Positions 10,130-22,729 of a DNA stretch of 64,000 nt are shown piece by piece (the stretch's first letter is position 1; each line of letters starts with the position of its first letter). The notes beneath the pieces were generated by a model. The model did no database searches and was not told the DNA's origin. It worked only from the letters and a program-made list of their open reading frames with translations. The stretch covers positions 3,844,001 through 3,908,000 of the forward strand of contig CM063106.1 of assembly GCA_031841125.1 (NCBI GenBank), in the 5' to 3' direction. This DNA is from Acanthococcus lagerstroemiae. Lineage: Eukaryota > Arthropoda > Insecta > Hemiptera > Eriococcidae. A program made the position numbers and the translations under genes.

Positions 10130-11840
10130 GGGTGCTTACGACTAGTGTACTCGGTTTAAAAACGTTCGTAGAAAATTTCAGCGTTCTTGAAATGCCACAA
10201 CAGGTGATTCTACACGGAAACTCGTAATGTTAAAAACACGAAAATTTACGGCCACGTGTGTTAATCTAGAGTTGGACTTGGTATCCCTGCGAAGGAGATT
10301 TATAAATCCGACGTCGAACTTCTCCAGTATGGAGTTCAACAGTCGTTTTCGAGATCGGCAGGACGCGTTATCCTGACTAAGAACAGTCACTGCACCCTCG
10401 TACGCGGTACACCCTCTGGAACCCACGTAGTCATCCGAATTCTCCACAGCGACGTATAATATCTCATCTCTCTGTTCCACCCATCGCATCTGTAGACGAA
10501 ATCGGAACTCGAATGCTGCGGACGAGTGCGTACAATAGCCGCCGAGCCTTTATCGGCTCGAAAAACGCGAGTGCGATCTCCCTTCACAGCACGATTTTCG
10601 ATCCCGAATTCCGAATCTATCCGTGTATCGTGTTCCCCCGCTCTCATGTCTCGCCCGCCAGTCATCGTAGCAGTCTCTGGGGTTATGAACTACATACGTC
10701 CTTAAAGAGGGATGAACTCTGAAGGTCAAAACTCGATAGTTCCGAGACAAGTTCCTTAGCCTTTTATTATTATGATTATTTCTTCTTCGTCTTCTTCGCC
10801 TTTAATACGCAGGTTGTTGCGCATCCATTCCATTCTCCGTTCTGAAACCAGTTTGCCAGCTGTATGAAACAGGTTGTTAAGGGTGTCCGGATTAGGTGAC
10901 GTAATGAACAATGACTGTGTGCGTTGCTTTTCTTCGCCGCTGCATACGAACGATAGACAGTGAAAGAGTGAGAGAGGGGGGGAAAAAATCAAGCGTGAAT
11001 ATTATAAAACACTCGGGCTTCTCGTGTAGTACATGCGCGGACACTTTGGACGCGGACATTTTTGAAATATTTCCGAGTTCCTTTGTAGGGAAAAGTCGGG
11101 CGAAGTGCGCTCAAGAGATTTTGAGAGTGTCTCAATTGTCATCAGAGTGGCGATGGTGTCCAAAAGAAAAAGGCTGCGACGAGTGACGATTCGGCTCTTT
11201 TAACCTTTGGAAAACAGTATTTTGCTCGTCCTTCGATTGTTTGTTAAGCGTATTTGGAACGTCCTTGGCGGAATTTTAAGCGTGGCGATGACGTAACCCT
11301 GTGTGTGATAGAGCGAAACACGTGTTGTTGCCGAACGCCGCCCGGCTCAGCTGTTCGCGTGACAAAATGCAGGTTTCTGTTCGATTCAGTCATCCCTCTA
11401 GTTTCTGCGCCTATTGGGGTGAAATTTTTTTTCCTCGAAATTTTCTCTCCAGCCAACGAGAGCGAAGGCGAAAACGTATTCGTAACGTGTATGCCCTAGT
11501 TCGCTACCCGGCCGGCTTCTCGCCGACGCTGTTTCGAGTCGAGAAGGTTTCGGTTCTACGACCTCCGTTTTCAATAAATTTGACGCGCGATGAGGATTTC
11601 GTTTCTCGTTGGTTTCTGTGGCGAATCGCCATCGTTCGTTTTGTGGACCGCATTTTCTCTACGTACAGTTTGCGAACGTTACACGTGCAGTGCTGGCGAA
11701 GAAAAGTGCTTGAACTTTCTTTTCACTTCTGTTATTCGAGATATATTTTCAGTTCTGAAAACATAATGACCGCGTTTACTTTTATCAGTAGACTTATGCT
11801 ATCAGCTGACAAACGTACGCACGTGGGAGCTGTGTAAAGA
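10130..11840. promoter_or_regulatory. CpG-rich, repeat-poor intronic block
   Basis: This stretch is visibly richer in CpG dinucleotides than its surroundings and lacks recognisable transposon ends. It includes long chance frames (178 residues on + at 11301-11837) with no recognisable protein features. It is a candidate unmethylated regulatory region or alternative promoter. I give no function; open chromatin or conservation data would decide. Confidence 0.3.
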
Positions 11841-13276
11841 AGTTGTTTTATTTTATTTTTTCAAATTCAAACAATTTAACGAAGGGGTATCATAAAAAAC
11901 TTGCGGAGAGACTAGCACTTTCTGGTTTTCAAACATTTGTCATGCGATCAACACTTGATACGTTGCATTCAAATTCAGCTTTTATTTAATGTAAAAAAGT
12001 AGGTTATACACTAAGAAAAACTTAAGACAAAAATGTTTCAACATTCTAACAAGTCCACCAAACGTACTCTTTAAATTACAGGGCTAACGCCAGGATGGTA
12101 CCCCCCCCCATTCGTTACATTGTACCTAAAAATCAGAACATTTCTACCCACGGCTGTAAAAATTAAGTAAATTTTTCTTGTTTTCAATTTTGTAACATTT
12201 CAGTCATGCTTTACTAACAGATCAGGAAGGTCGGGAAATTCTGGAACTCAGTCGGGTACGAGAATCAGCTCTTTTGCTTGTCGGCTGAAATTTTTAACAT
12301 TGTAGTCAGAATTTTCCAGATTGACTCCCTCTTCAGAATATGTACTTCGCGCCGGCTCTAATACCCCGATAAATAATGACTATAATTTTACTAAAATTTA
12401 CTGTAATCTGTAGTTAAAGAATATGTGAATTGCCAAACATCAGTGATGTGCTAGATTTTCTCGTAATTTCTGTCACAATGTTTTCTCCCTGCCTAGCGTG
12501 TACTTTTGTAGGGCTAGAATATTAGCCGAATCGGCGTATCACTTAATACTGGAATTCGGTCCGGGGAGAACTGGCCAATGTCACTCGAGTATAAGCAGTT
12601 AGGTAATAAAGTGTCATGTGATCAGATCAGATCAGCTGCTAGTATACACTGATACAGACGAAGGTTTATAGAGGAGATTGGTTATCCCTTCTTGGAGGAA
12701 TGGTGTGAATCAAAATTGTTCTAGAAATGGTTGACTAGTGAGAAAACCTTACGAATTGTAAAACTTTTCGATTGCATGTTGATCAGTTTTCGAAATTAAA
12801 ATGAGGAAATGGTTAAACTTGTAGGGTCCACCCATTATATCCTCTCCTTTGTTGAGAGAAAAAATTAGATCGTTTACGATCAAGGTCGAAGTAAGGGCGG
12901 TAAAAAGGAAGAGCTTTCAGAGTCACAAAGTTATCGTGAGTGGAAGCGACAGGACAGGCAAATTTTTCGAAGCCCGCGTCTGAAGTAAGACTTATAGGCT
13001 TCGCTGATACTCAGCCTGTCATCGATTCTTCCTTCATACATTCCTCTTTGATAGACGACCATGATTTTTGCACCCAAGCCGTTGCATGAGCCTTTCGAAA
13101 CATCACGAAATCTTGTCGAGTTGTTCAAAACAATCTTTCAGACCTATTACGAGTTTTATAGTCTCCAAGTACTCAATGGTCTCAATAAGTCTTAACCTGT
13201 CTTGACACGACCTTAATGAGTTTCATCCGATCTTATTATTTTAAAGCATATACATACATAGAATTATGAATATAGT

Positions 13277-13443
13277 CAGTAGCATAGCCAGGATTTTCGC
13301 AAGAAGGACGGGGGCAAGCAAAATTTGTTACATATGCTTTTTTTTAATAGAGTATTTACTGTAGCAGAAAAAAGGTGGCGTAGTTGGAATGCTCATGGGA
13401 GAAGGCCGTAGCCCCCTTCCCTCCCCGCCCGGCTACGCTACTG
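13277..13443. mobile_element. hAT MITE with CAGTAGC(A/G)TAGCC ends, 167 bp
   Basis: The left end CAGTAGCATAGCCAGGATTT and right end CCCGGCTACGCTACTG form a TIR of the widespread CAGTGGCGTAGCCAGG hAT type. Flanks AATATAGT (13269-13276) and AGTATAGA (13444-13451) agree at 6 of 8 positions, fitting an aged TSD. The right side carries the GGCCGTAGCCCCCTTCCC-type stretch typical of these MITEs. Confidence 0.75.
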
Positions 13444-15179
13444 AGTATAGAGATTTCTTGAGAAATCTGAACGTATCGAAACACATCTTCTCGGACCAGT
13501 CTTAATAGCGTGTTAAAGGAGTTACATCTTTTTGAAGAAGTATCAAGTCCTAAGGTGTTAGCGAGCAAAGGGGGAAAACATTTCAAAACATTTCTGCTAA
13601 TTTAAACTGAAGAAATGTATATATTTCAGTCAAGTCGGTAATTTTGAAAAATTGGTAACGTACGCTGATAAGCAGTTCATTTTCAGTATCAAGAAAGAAG
13701 CTGCAAGCACTGTTCGTTAGAAGCTTTTGATGTTTTGTCTTCCCGCTAAAAAAATTACTTCTGAGCTGGTTAAAAGTACTCCTAAAGAAGTACTCAAAAC
13801 TACTGTAAAATAGTCTGTTTTCAGTGGTGTTTTCCAGAAGCCGAGTAGTACTTTCCAGTGCAGGTTTATTCGTTCTTACAAGTATTCTTTTTCGGGCATA
13901 GAAATCATCTAAATACTCGAGAAGGGGGTGGGAGACTAAGAAGCATTCACTGAGTAAATTTCTATACATTATGAATTGTATTTCCTATAATTGCTCCTTG
14001 TATCCATCTCTGATTGTTGGTCTGTTATTGGTTGCTGAACGATGTTTGATGGTTTGTTTAAATTAGCCTAATATCAGCGTCAATCCGAATCGCATTTTTG
14101 AGGGACATTTCTCAGTCCGACTTTTGTAGCTGATTATGTAGTAATGTTGTGCGTGTTAAGAATGGTTTCCGTACCACAAGGCTTTTCAGGACAGTGATGG
14201 TGGTCATCCCGAGAAGTTTGGAGTGGATCTCATCTCCGCAACGAAACATTTGAGAATCACCTCCCTCCCCCTGGAAAAGGGGCGTTTTTTACGAAAAAAG
14301 GAAGGCATTTAACCGAGATAAACTTTCATTTCTAAGAATAATGTACTTTAAATGAAAGAAATTTGTTATCTCAACTCACCCCCTTCCAATGAGTGATCGC
14401 CACCGTTATTTTAAGAAATCTTCTCCTAACTTGGGTAGTTGTATTTACAGTTAAGCTGATGAATAAATAATAATCGCACTGCATACATTATAGATAGATG
14501 TACGTACTGTGATTAGATGTACCTAAATAGGAATGTTTTAGCGTTTTACTCAAGTATGACAAATAAATCTGAGTTATGACATTGCGTGTGGTTATATCCA
14601 CCTTTAGAATGCCATATTATATTGCCGTTCATCAATGCAAATTCAAACTTCTTGTCGACGAATTTGCCGCAGTCATCCGGTTCGTCTTGCAGTTTTTAGC
14701 CGTAGTCAGTGTCCCCCCCCCCCCGTTATATTTTACCTACCCTTTTATTTTTGGAAGCTATGTCCATTCTCACTTCACAAATGATCCACCTCACTCTGCT
14801 CCAGTATTTGTGCCTTTTCTGTCTATGGTAATAAGAGCCCTTATCACTCCTAAAGTCACCCGATGAAGCCGTTTTGATCGATAGACTTAAAATGAAAGAA
14901 GTGGTAACTATAAAATTTGATTACCAATGAATTTTCCTGTGCGGTTTCAGTGAACAGCCTATCTTTATTTCGTATTCTTCGTGAATTTTCTTATTTTGTA
15001 AAATTCAGTACTTTGATTCGTGAGCACCGGCTTTGTCCTTGAGAAAGCGTTCTGTTTTTGTGGTTTTTTTTTTCACTGAGAAAGAACACGACTTTTGTGT
15101 CTGATAAGGTTTGGGAGCAAAGTCCATCTTTGTGACTCTCATGATGTGGTTTGTTCCTCCCAAGAACGAGCTCAACTAC

Positions 15180-16130
15180 GCTGTGTAAGTGCAACCGTAT
15201 AAATATGTTTAGAACAAGTACGTATCGTTTTTGCTAGTGAGATTGCCTTAACTATGGTATCATGCGGACGATGTGACGATTCAATCATATTTGGACCGAA
15301 CTGGTCGATGTGGTATAGAGAAAATTCTTCGAAACTAGTATCGGACTTCATCTCTTCGTTTCTCCTGAAACGCTAGATGGGTATTTGGTTCTATTTGTGC
15401 GCCTGTGGTTTCCTTCGCTGTTCGATTCACATTTCATCGGCGTTGTACATAATTATAATTTTTGTATGCCTAACCAGTTCTGGTCCAGCGGCTTTCAATA
15501 ATTCGTCCGTGTACGCGAGTACCAAATATTCATTTTTTAGTGCACTACATACGAACAGTGTAAGATTTCGTGTTTCCATTTTACCGGCGTTAATGTTTCC
15601 CACTTCCGATTACGTCGAGCTGACGTAAATACTTTTCGAAAATGGTGTTTTCTTCCCGCAACCGGGCACAGAATCAGTATTTATAAATCCGCACGCAGAT
15701 ACGAGTAATATACTTCTTGAAACGGCCGTTGCTTCTAATTTCGAATACGTATCGTTGTTGGCGCGAGAAAATTTGGCGAACCGACATTTAAAGGTCGCAC
15801 GAGTGCCCCAGAAAAACAGTCACCCCGTTTCGGCCCACAGTCGAGCGAAATTACGAAGCGCGAGCGTTGAACGTATAATGCGAAATATGCTGAAATCAAT
15901 GAACTTTCCTCACTGGCAGAGGCAGATGAGTAGGCCACCGCACACAATTTGCACCGGCAAACAAAACACGTGAAACTTATCCTCGCCTTCGAAGCGACCT
16001 TCACCTGTTCGCGTGCTCTAAAATTTTCATCCCTGCTTTTCCCCGCTTTCAATTTTTGTGCAGGTACGATCTTCTTCTTCGGGTTCATTCGCTGACGCGT
16101 GCACCCTCTGTTACCCTTCGTTATTAAAGT
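15180..16130. promoter_or_regulatory. CpG-rich intronic block with TATA-like motifs
   Basis: CpG-rich and free of obvious repeats. TATA-like strings occur at about 15198-15206 (GTATAAATA) and 15676-15686 (TTTATAAATC), the second followed by a GC-rich stretch. It could include an alternative promoter of the host gene, but no convincing exon with a donor was located. Confidence 0.25.
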
Positions 16131-17951
16131 CTTCAGTCTAGGTCATTAGTCACTTCGGACGAGTGTTGCTTCTATCGTAATCTAAATCAAAACATGCGCC
16201 CTACTTATTGACTTTTTAAGTCTTCGGATTGCTTTTCGAACACCAAGCGCTCGTATTGTCCATTTTATGTTGAATTTCGTATATAACTCGTCCTGTCAGC
16301 GATAATTTTCATTTTTATTCAGTCGTAGTGTACCTTTGATAAAGAGCGACTGCCTGGATGTACTATTCGCTAACCTAAAAGAATAAGCTCAGCACTTTTA
16401 TGCATCAGTATTGGCAGTAGCGGCAACTATAACGTTGCTCCGATGGTGAAGCAACGTACCAAATTTTTGATGTATTACTGAACACATCAGAATCTCATTA
16501 AATGAAGCACCCTACACCAAGGTCGTATCATCTATTCAATTTATTTGGAACAGCGCGCGGGAAAATTCCAAGATGTCGCTCACAAGTGTTGGGAGTATTC
16601 TTCAGCTCGCATTCAAAGGCGAAGACAGGGCACTAGTTGTATGGAGTTGAGAGGGAGGAAGAGTCATTCCTGTGATCTAATGAAGTAGACCTTGTTAATT
16701 GTTTCCAGCTGTTTGAATATTGAGGTAAGAATGCCTTAGTCGTGCCGAGAATGTTATTTGCAGTGGTGCACCATGGTGCTTGGAAATCGGACCCATGTTT
16801 TGTAAACTCCTTGCCTTACTTCGAATGGTCCTCGGTGAACGAGTTTGGCGAAGGTCGAAAGGGAGTGAAACAGGTTGACTGTCTCGGATCTCCCACTTAC
16901 TATGAAATAAATGCAGTTCAACTAACATATCCTTCTACATATTCTTGAAAAATGTTTGTAATTAGTCCACCAAGTTTATGTCACTGAAATTCAATGGAAT
17001 AGACTGGTAGATCTGATAATATTTTTCAAGAATATTGGTCCAGCATATTATAGATAGTAGTATTAATAATATAGATATTATTTGGGGTCAGCGTAGTTCA
17101 GAGGTTCTATACTCCGATTTTATCTACAACAGAAAATCGTTCGTGAGAGTTGTTCAATATTATAGAATATTTGCAGTGCTTTATCAACATTAATGAAAGA
17201 ATGAATCAGTTGCGGTTACTAGTTATGTACATATTTAGGTTTGAGAAGTACTTATACTTCCTCATCATTCGATGATAGCGGGAATGATTGTAAAATCTCA
17301 TTAAGGTCATAGTAAACCAGTTTTTTGTGTGGTTAAGGGGAGGTTTACCGAGAAAAAATTCCAATAAAAATATAAAAAATTTCAGTTTCCCAACTTTGCT
17401 GAGTGGCTCTGAAATTCACCGAGTGACCGCAGTTCAAACAATATGGGGGGTGGGTATCCCATACGTCCCAGTCACTACGGCAACTTTCTCATATTGCTGT
17501 TTCGGAATCGATGATGATATACTGGTGGACGGAAGTGCTAAAATCTTACTAATTACTTCTCAAGCCGAAACAGTAACAGTAATAAACAGATGGATGCAGT
17601 GGAATCAGTCAGTGCACTAGCTGTCTTCAGCTGATGACTTTATCAACTCAGAACTTAATGGTAAATTAATAATCCCTGCTTGTAAAAATGGAATAGTACT
17701 TGTTGTCGAATAAATTGATGGTGCATTTACACTGAGGCTGACAGCATTGATGTAGCCAACTTTTCTGGATGTTAGTTATTTTCGTTCACACTGGAGTTAG
17801 TCGAAATATGCTGATAGCAATGTTAGAACTATCCAATTCGAATCGGATACCGGCTAACAATAACAACTAGCAATGTTGCATGTTATTGTTGTAAGTTAGT
17901 CATTTTCGAAACTTTGCTGATAGCAATGTTCGTTTGTCAGTGTGAAATGCA

Positions 17952-18320
17952 CAGGGACGTACCGAAAAGTTTTTCCCGGGGGGAGGGGGGTTAAAATTAT
18001 GAAGGTCCTAACTGACTCAACTCAGAATTCCCAAGTATCAAAGCAAAAAAAAGACCTTTTGACCTGTTGGATTTTTCCAACTGACTCAACTAAAAATTCC
18101 AAAGTATCAATGCAAAAGAAGAAAACCTTTCGACTTTGTTGGGTTTTTCCAACTTCTTGACTCAATTCCCAAGTATCAAAGCAAAAAAAAAACATTTTAA
18201 CTTTTTGGATTTTCCCATCTCACTTGACTAAAATGGTGAATTTTCCCAACTGCTGAGTGAAAAATTCCTACAGGGGGGTAAGTTGCCCCCTGCCCCCCCC
18301 CCCCAATCGGTACGTCCCTG
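17952..18320. mobile_element. hAT MITE (369 bp) containing a ~70 bp minisatellite
   Basis: TIRs are CAGGGACGTACCG and CGGTACGTCCCTG, perfect over 13 bp. The TSD is GAAATGCA (17944-17951) / TAAATGCA (18321-18328), 7 of 8 identical. The interior holds about 3.5 tandem units, marked by TGACTCAA or TGACTA at 18013, 18082, 18158 and 18225 (spacings 69, 76 and 67), plus CCAAGTATCAAAGC repeats. G-rich and C-rich runs lie just inside each end. Confidence 0.85.
18004..18260. repeat. ~70 bp tandem repeat inside the hAT MITE
   Basis: Units contain TGACTCAACT, AATTCCCAAGTATCAAAGC, an A-rich run, CTTTTGACTT and GGATTTTTCC in the same order. Copies differ by small indels in the A-run. Internal expansion of tandem units is common in MITEs. 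Confidence 0.75.
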
Positions 18321-20550
18321 TAAATGCACCATGAGGAGATCCCATAAGAATGCACTGATCCAAGTGCTTTCCTGTCACTTTCTGATGTTAACTGTCAAGA
18401 TTGAGAACATGTGTTAAATTATTAAGTTAACAAAACTGAAACGCGAAGATATAACGCCAATATTGGGATGTGGAATGTGCGAAATGTAGAGAGCGCTCGT
18501 GACGCTATGCACAGGTACGCAAACTAACAAATACAATGTAAGCAGATTAGTGAATATGATGAAAATGGATATTTGCTATATCCTTTAACACGGAGGGCAG
18601 AGGAGGAATTCACTTGTTCGTTTGTTTCGGTTATTATTTTAATTCGTTGCCAATGTTGTAGAAAAATAATTTCAATAAGAATTTACTCTCAAATAACTAA
18701 ATTTTTCAAAATTCAAAATATTGAATCATGGCCTGTACATTTTTTATGAGAGCGATTCATCTGATCAAGGTTTTCAACCTTGTGGCTAGGTGTCAGTCAC
18801 TTCGATTCTGGGTTCTAATAGGTAATGAGCCTAATGAGTTATAAAGTTAACGGACAATGAAATGATAAAGTAAATATTGTCAGCTGTTATGTACACGTTT
18901 AGCTATTTAGGAACACTAATTACAGCACCTACCGTCAGTTTGACATGGGAAATCTGGAGACCCATAATTAAAAGAATTTGAGCCACAGTTCCGATATTGA
19001 TATTCTTGATGCTTGTGTTTGTAGATATCTGCATTGGTTGAAAGTGAAAACGCGCTTACAGTAATTAGAAAACTCTCGATGCACTTGTTACTTTATGTAC
19101 TCTTATCAAAGGCTCGTGTACCTATTAATATATTTCGTAGGTATATATTGCAAGTATAGTGTTTCTAAACAGTAAACACCAGCTAAAAACAACCGCTTTA
19201 ATTCATTCTGTCGTTTTATTTACGTGCTTGTTTATTAGGTATTATTTGTGTTGCTACTTTGTTTCGCGTGTTTTTTATTCTTATATTTGATTAATTCTCA
19301 TTCGTATACTTCCTGTTGGGGATAGAAAATATGTACCCATTACAGCAGCGTTTCATATTGCGGCGACAGAAAAGCATTCTATGTAATCGTATTAAGTTCC
19401 ACTCAGTATGTTCGGTGATGAAGTTTAAAGGGTAACGTTTTCCTGAAACTTACGAAGTCCAATTGAATTAGCGTAATGCACCAAGGATGTGCTTAATATC
19501 AGTTGCCATTTCTATTCATATCCACCTCTGCTGCTCGTAACTCAAAATAGTTTATTTATTGATTTCTAGTCGACAATATGCCTCAGTGCCTCAGGCGATG
19601 GTTTTGAAACACGATTGCCTCGCACGAGACTTGCGGCAAAACTGTGTCGACCCCGCTTCTATTGAAATGACCTTGTGTTCTGGTTGGTTGTAAATGGAGA
19701 CACCTTTTTCGCAAACATTTCATTTGTGCCGTTTTTCGTGTCTTGAGGTCTATGACCAAATTTTCGTCAATCGGGTTACATTTCGGCTTACATAGTCCTC
19801 ATCTGAGTACTAAAAACCAAGTTTCCTGATCACATTCGTTTTGATTGGAGGTATAAAGAGGTAACCCGCCATAGTGTTACAGTGTGATAAAACCTGAATT
19901 CGTTGATTCTGCGTGGCCAGTCAAATCCATGAAAACCTCTTGCAAGAGATGGGTTTTGATGATCATAAGCGGTCCACTTGCTAGTTTATCAGTCGACGGA
20001 CAGTGGACAAAATACATTTATGAACTACTACTGCCTCAGCAACAGTAAAATTGACGATGGATATCGGCGTGCGATTACAGGAATGTATCTGTTCTATCGT
20101 GAAATCGTACTTTGAATCTTCGAATTGTCATCAGTCATCTACTCATATCCCGTATCTAAGGCTGAAAGACTATATTTGGAGGTCCCTAGAGATGTAACGA
20201 TCCCAGTCCAGTATTGTATAGTCTTCGGCGAACTATATGAACCGATCATTTTGAACATTTAGCGGTGGCATGTTGTTGAGGCGGTTTTCAACGCACCAGC
20301 GGCGTATTACGTATTTTTACGTACGGCCTATAATCGAATCTCTTCTCGATGCATGGGTATTAGAAAACCAACGAGTAATCAAAGACGGGCGCACTTGACT
20401 ACACCTTTTCAGCGGTTAGACGTACATAGGCAGTTTTTTCCTTCCATTTTGGAATTCTCATTTATTTCCTCGTCTCTGTTTACGGCTTGGTGTGTCGATA
20501 CTGAAAATCGCTATTCGCTCTATTTCAACTTGCAGTCGCTCGCTCGGTTC

Positions 20551-20603
20551 AGTTCTCTTCTCACGCACAGCGAAATTAACCACCAAGGAACGTTTTCTAA
20601 ATG
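20551..20603 (+). promoter_or_regulatory. Candidate alternative first exon with initiator and ATG at the splice donor
   Basis: Inside a CpG-rich block, a consensus arthropod initiator TTCAGTTC (A at 20551) is followed 50 bases later by TAA ATG / GTAAGT, with the donor at 20604. If transcribed and spliced to the phase-0 acceptor at 61350, the product would start Met-GVIELKKRVEEIRLL and lack the 126-residue N-terminal segment. This is an inference from motifs only. The match could be chance, and no downstream promoter element was seen at +28. Confidence 0.25.
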
Positions 20604-20863
20604 GTAAGTGGACTGCGTGCTGCGTTATGCCTTGCGGAACTCCGCTGTCGAGGCAGTTTTCTAGCCGCGACTTCTAAATCGAGTGCAGCACCGGCTTCGA
20701 CATCGGCATCGGCACCGGCTACGGCGCGGCGCTGGCACTAGTCGGTCTTTACACGCCGCTGGTATCTTGCACTGGCACCGTTGGAAAAAATGTAGGTCGT
20801 AATGCGAATCGTAACACAATTTCGTACGCTGTTGGTAACGCAGTGGACGTTGTCGAATAGATA

Positions 20864-20912
20864 CCTCCTCCTCCTCGTCCTCGTCCTCGTCCTCCGCCTC
20901 CTCCTCCTCCTC
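20864..20912. repeat. CTC/CGT-type trinucleotide microsatellite
   Basis: Imperfect (CTC)n with CGTC interruptions: CCTCCTCCTCCTCGTCCTCG and further units to 20912. Simple sequence repeat. Confidence 0.85.
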
Positions 20913-22599
20913 TTGGTAAGACTCCATCGTTGGCTGGCGAAAACGCATTATTGCTGACTTAGACTCGTTCGCGCTGGCCGCGGTCAACTTTCCGACCACG
21001 GTAAATGTCGTTCGTTTTGCGAACGTAAATTGATGCGACGCTAACGACACCACCGCGACGTCGTGTTTTGACAATGACTCTTGATATGTCAGCGGCACCG
21101 GGAATGGGTATTGCCTTTCGAGGATTTTGAAGGGTATGCGCCACGAGATTGGAATTTTTTTGGAGCTCTTCCAGGAGGAGAACGAGAGATCATGCGTACG
21201 CCAGCGAGGTACAAATGGGACGCCGATGCGAAATTGTATAAATATATTGAGGCTAACGAAGCGACGCGATGCCGATGAGAATGACAAAATTAACGCCAGT
21301 GACACCGAGCTGGGCCGTGTACGCGGTCGAGTTGGCCGTATTTGTTTACTCGAACCGATGCGGGAACAATGATCCGGACTTCGCATCCGCGTAACTTGGT
21401 ATTCTTCGATTTTCTAACTTTGGTCCGTATTTTTCGTAGTTCGTACCCCCTGCAATCGCTACGTGATTCGTGTTATCGAACACAATAGCATACCGATCAC
21501 TTCCTTAATTCCACATCCGTATTTCACCCCTCCCAGCTCGCAGCTTCCAGTACGCCGGGCTTGGCGCATATACGAGTACACACGGGTGTAAGGTGAACAG
21601 AAGAATGAAACAGCAACGTCGAACAATGAAACCAATTAAGAATTAAACGAACAGAACGCGTACCGGTACCCACTTGGGTCGCCGAGTCGTCTATCTAGAA
21701 TAAACAAATCGTTCGAAACTGGTTGCGCGCTTACGCTTACTTAGCCTTATGGAGATCTCAACACCTCCAACCACTTGTACCCAATACAGCTTTACAACAT
21801 CGGGCGCGCTTATTACGAAACATAAATGCCAATAATATTAATTCTGGAATTCTATCGATGGACCTAATTGCAACTTTTTAGCTGATTCTTTTTTCTTAAA
21901 AAATTTAGCTATTGCTGTATAACGGGTTTTCATTGTCAAACTATTCCCTCGTGAAGACTGTTCACAAAAATAGAGTCGAGTCCCAGTGTATACTCTTGAC
22001 CGATACTGAATTTGGACCCTTCCTCGACCCCCTTTTATTCTTTTTTTTTTTTTCTTAAGGTCATCCTCCCCCTTTCCCTGTCTTAGTTTCATAATATCAC
22101 TTCTAACTATAATGAACTCCTCTTCAGTTCCCTTTTTATATTTTCTACCTCGTGGATCCATCTTAGTTCCGTGACATGGTTGAGGTATCTAATCGTGTTG
22201 TTGTTGAAAAACGGACACAAATAAGCTTCGCGGGCAACCGAAGTATTATAGGTAAATCTTCAATTTATACAATTTACTGATCCTATTCCCCCCCCCCTGT
22301 TTTATCAGTATAAATATGTATAAAAATTAAGAAACTCAAAATATGAAACATTCCAAAAGAAACTTTCCCCAAAGTTCGAGGATTTCATTATTCTTGATTT
22401 TATTCTCGTTCAAATTCCCTGGCACTAAATTCTCAATGCTAATAGCTACCGAGCTTACTAATGAAGTCTTGATGCTTCCGTGAACACAGTGTGCCAACTC
22501 TGGACCCAGCGGTGGATGGTGGGGTAAGCTTTTCCGGACATGGCCGAATTATAAAGAAATTCGTGTGGGTGATTAAGTACTATTGGAAGTAAGTAGAAC

Positions 22600-22670
22600 C
22601 CTGTTGAGTTTCAGCAAATTCGATCGGTATAGTAAAGAGAGAACGGACGTTACTTTATGAGTAGAGTATC
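22600..22670. repeat. Dispersed repeat, copy with TTTCAGCAAATTCGATCGG
   Basis: TTTCAGCAAATTCGATCGG here, TTTAGCAAAATCGATTGG near 23550, and the reverse complement at about 27548-27575 are three copies of one dispersed intronic repeat, which is associated with AGAGAGAAC / AGAAAGAAGG downstream. No TIR was recognised. Confidence 0.45.
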
Positions 22671-22729
22671 GAAAAGGGATTTGTTGGTCGCTGATTTCGA
22701 ATATCCCATCGGAGTTATCAAACTCCAAT

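Larger units (their letters stand above)
17719..18332. mobile_element. TIR element with TGGTGCATTT ends, interrupted by a hAT MITE
   Basis: The left terminus ATGGTGCATTTACACTGA and right terminus (TCAGTGTGAAATGCA, interrupted, then AAATGCACCAT) are inverse complements. The right terminus is split by the hAT insertion at 17952-18320, whose TSD falls on the AAATGCA bases. Internal GCTGATAGCAATGTT occurs twice (17810 and 17916 areas). No coding capacity. Confidence 0.6.
20290..21800. promoter_or_regulatory. CpG-rich intronic block around the candidate alternative first exon
   Basis: One of the most GC- and CpG-rich parts of the intron. Contains the initiator and ATG-donor at 20551-20603, a CTC/CGTC trinucleotide tract (20864-20912), and stretches such as GGCATCGGCACCGGCTACGG. 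A 241-residue minus frame (20661-21386) crosses it, but its low-complexity Glu/Asp and Arg/Cys runs are translation of the microsatellite and GC-rich DNA rather than a protein signature. Confidence 0.35.

Noticed and set aside
11301..11837. 178-codon + strand open frame
   Set aside because: Lies in a CpG-rich block with few chance stops, has no recognisable motifs, and is overlapped by other frames of similar length.
13583..13969. 128-codon minus-strand frame
   Set aside because: No recognisable features; chance length.
20661..21386. 241-codon minus-strand open frame
   Set aside because: It crosses a CTC/CGTC microsatellite that gives Glu/Asp runs and GC-rich DNA that gives Arg/Cys runs. 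No domain is visible, and long frames are expected in such DNA.
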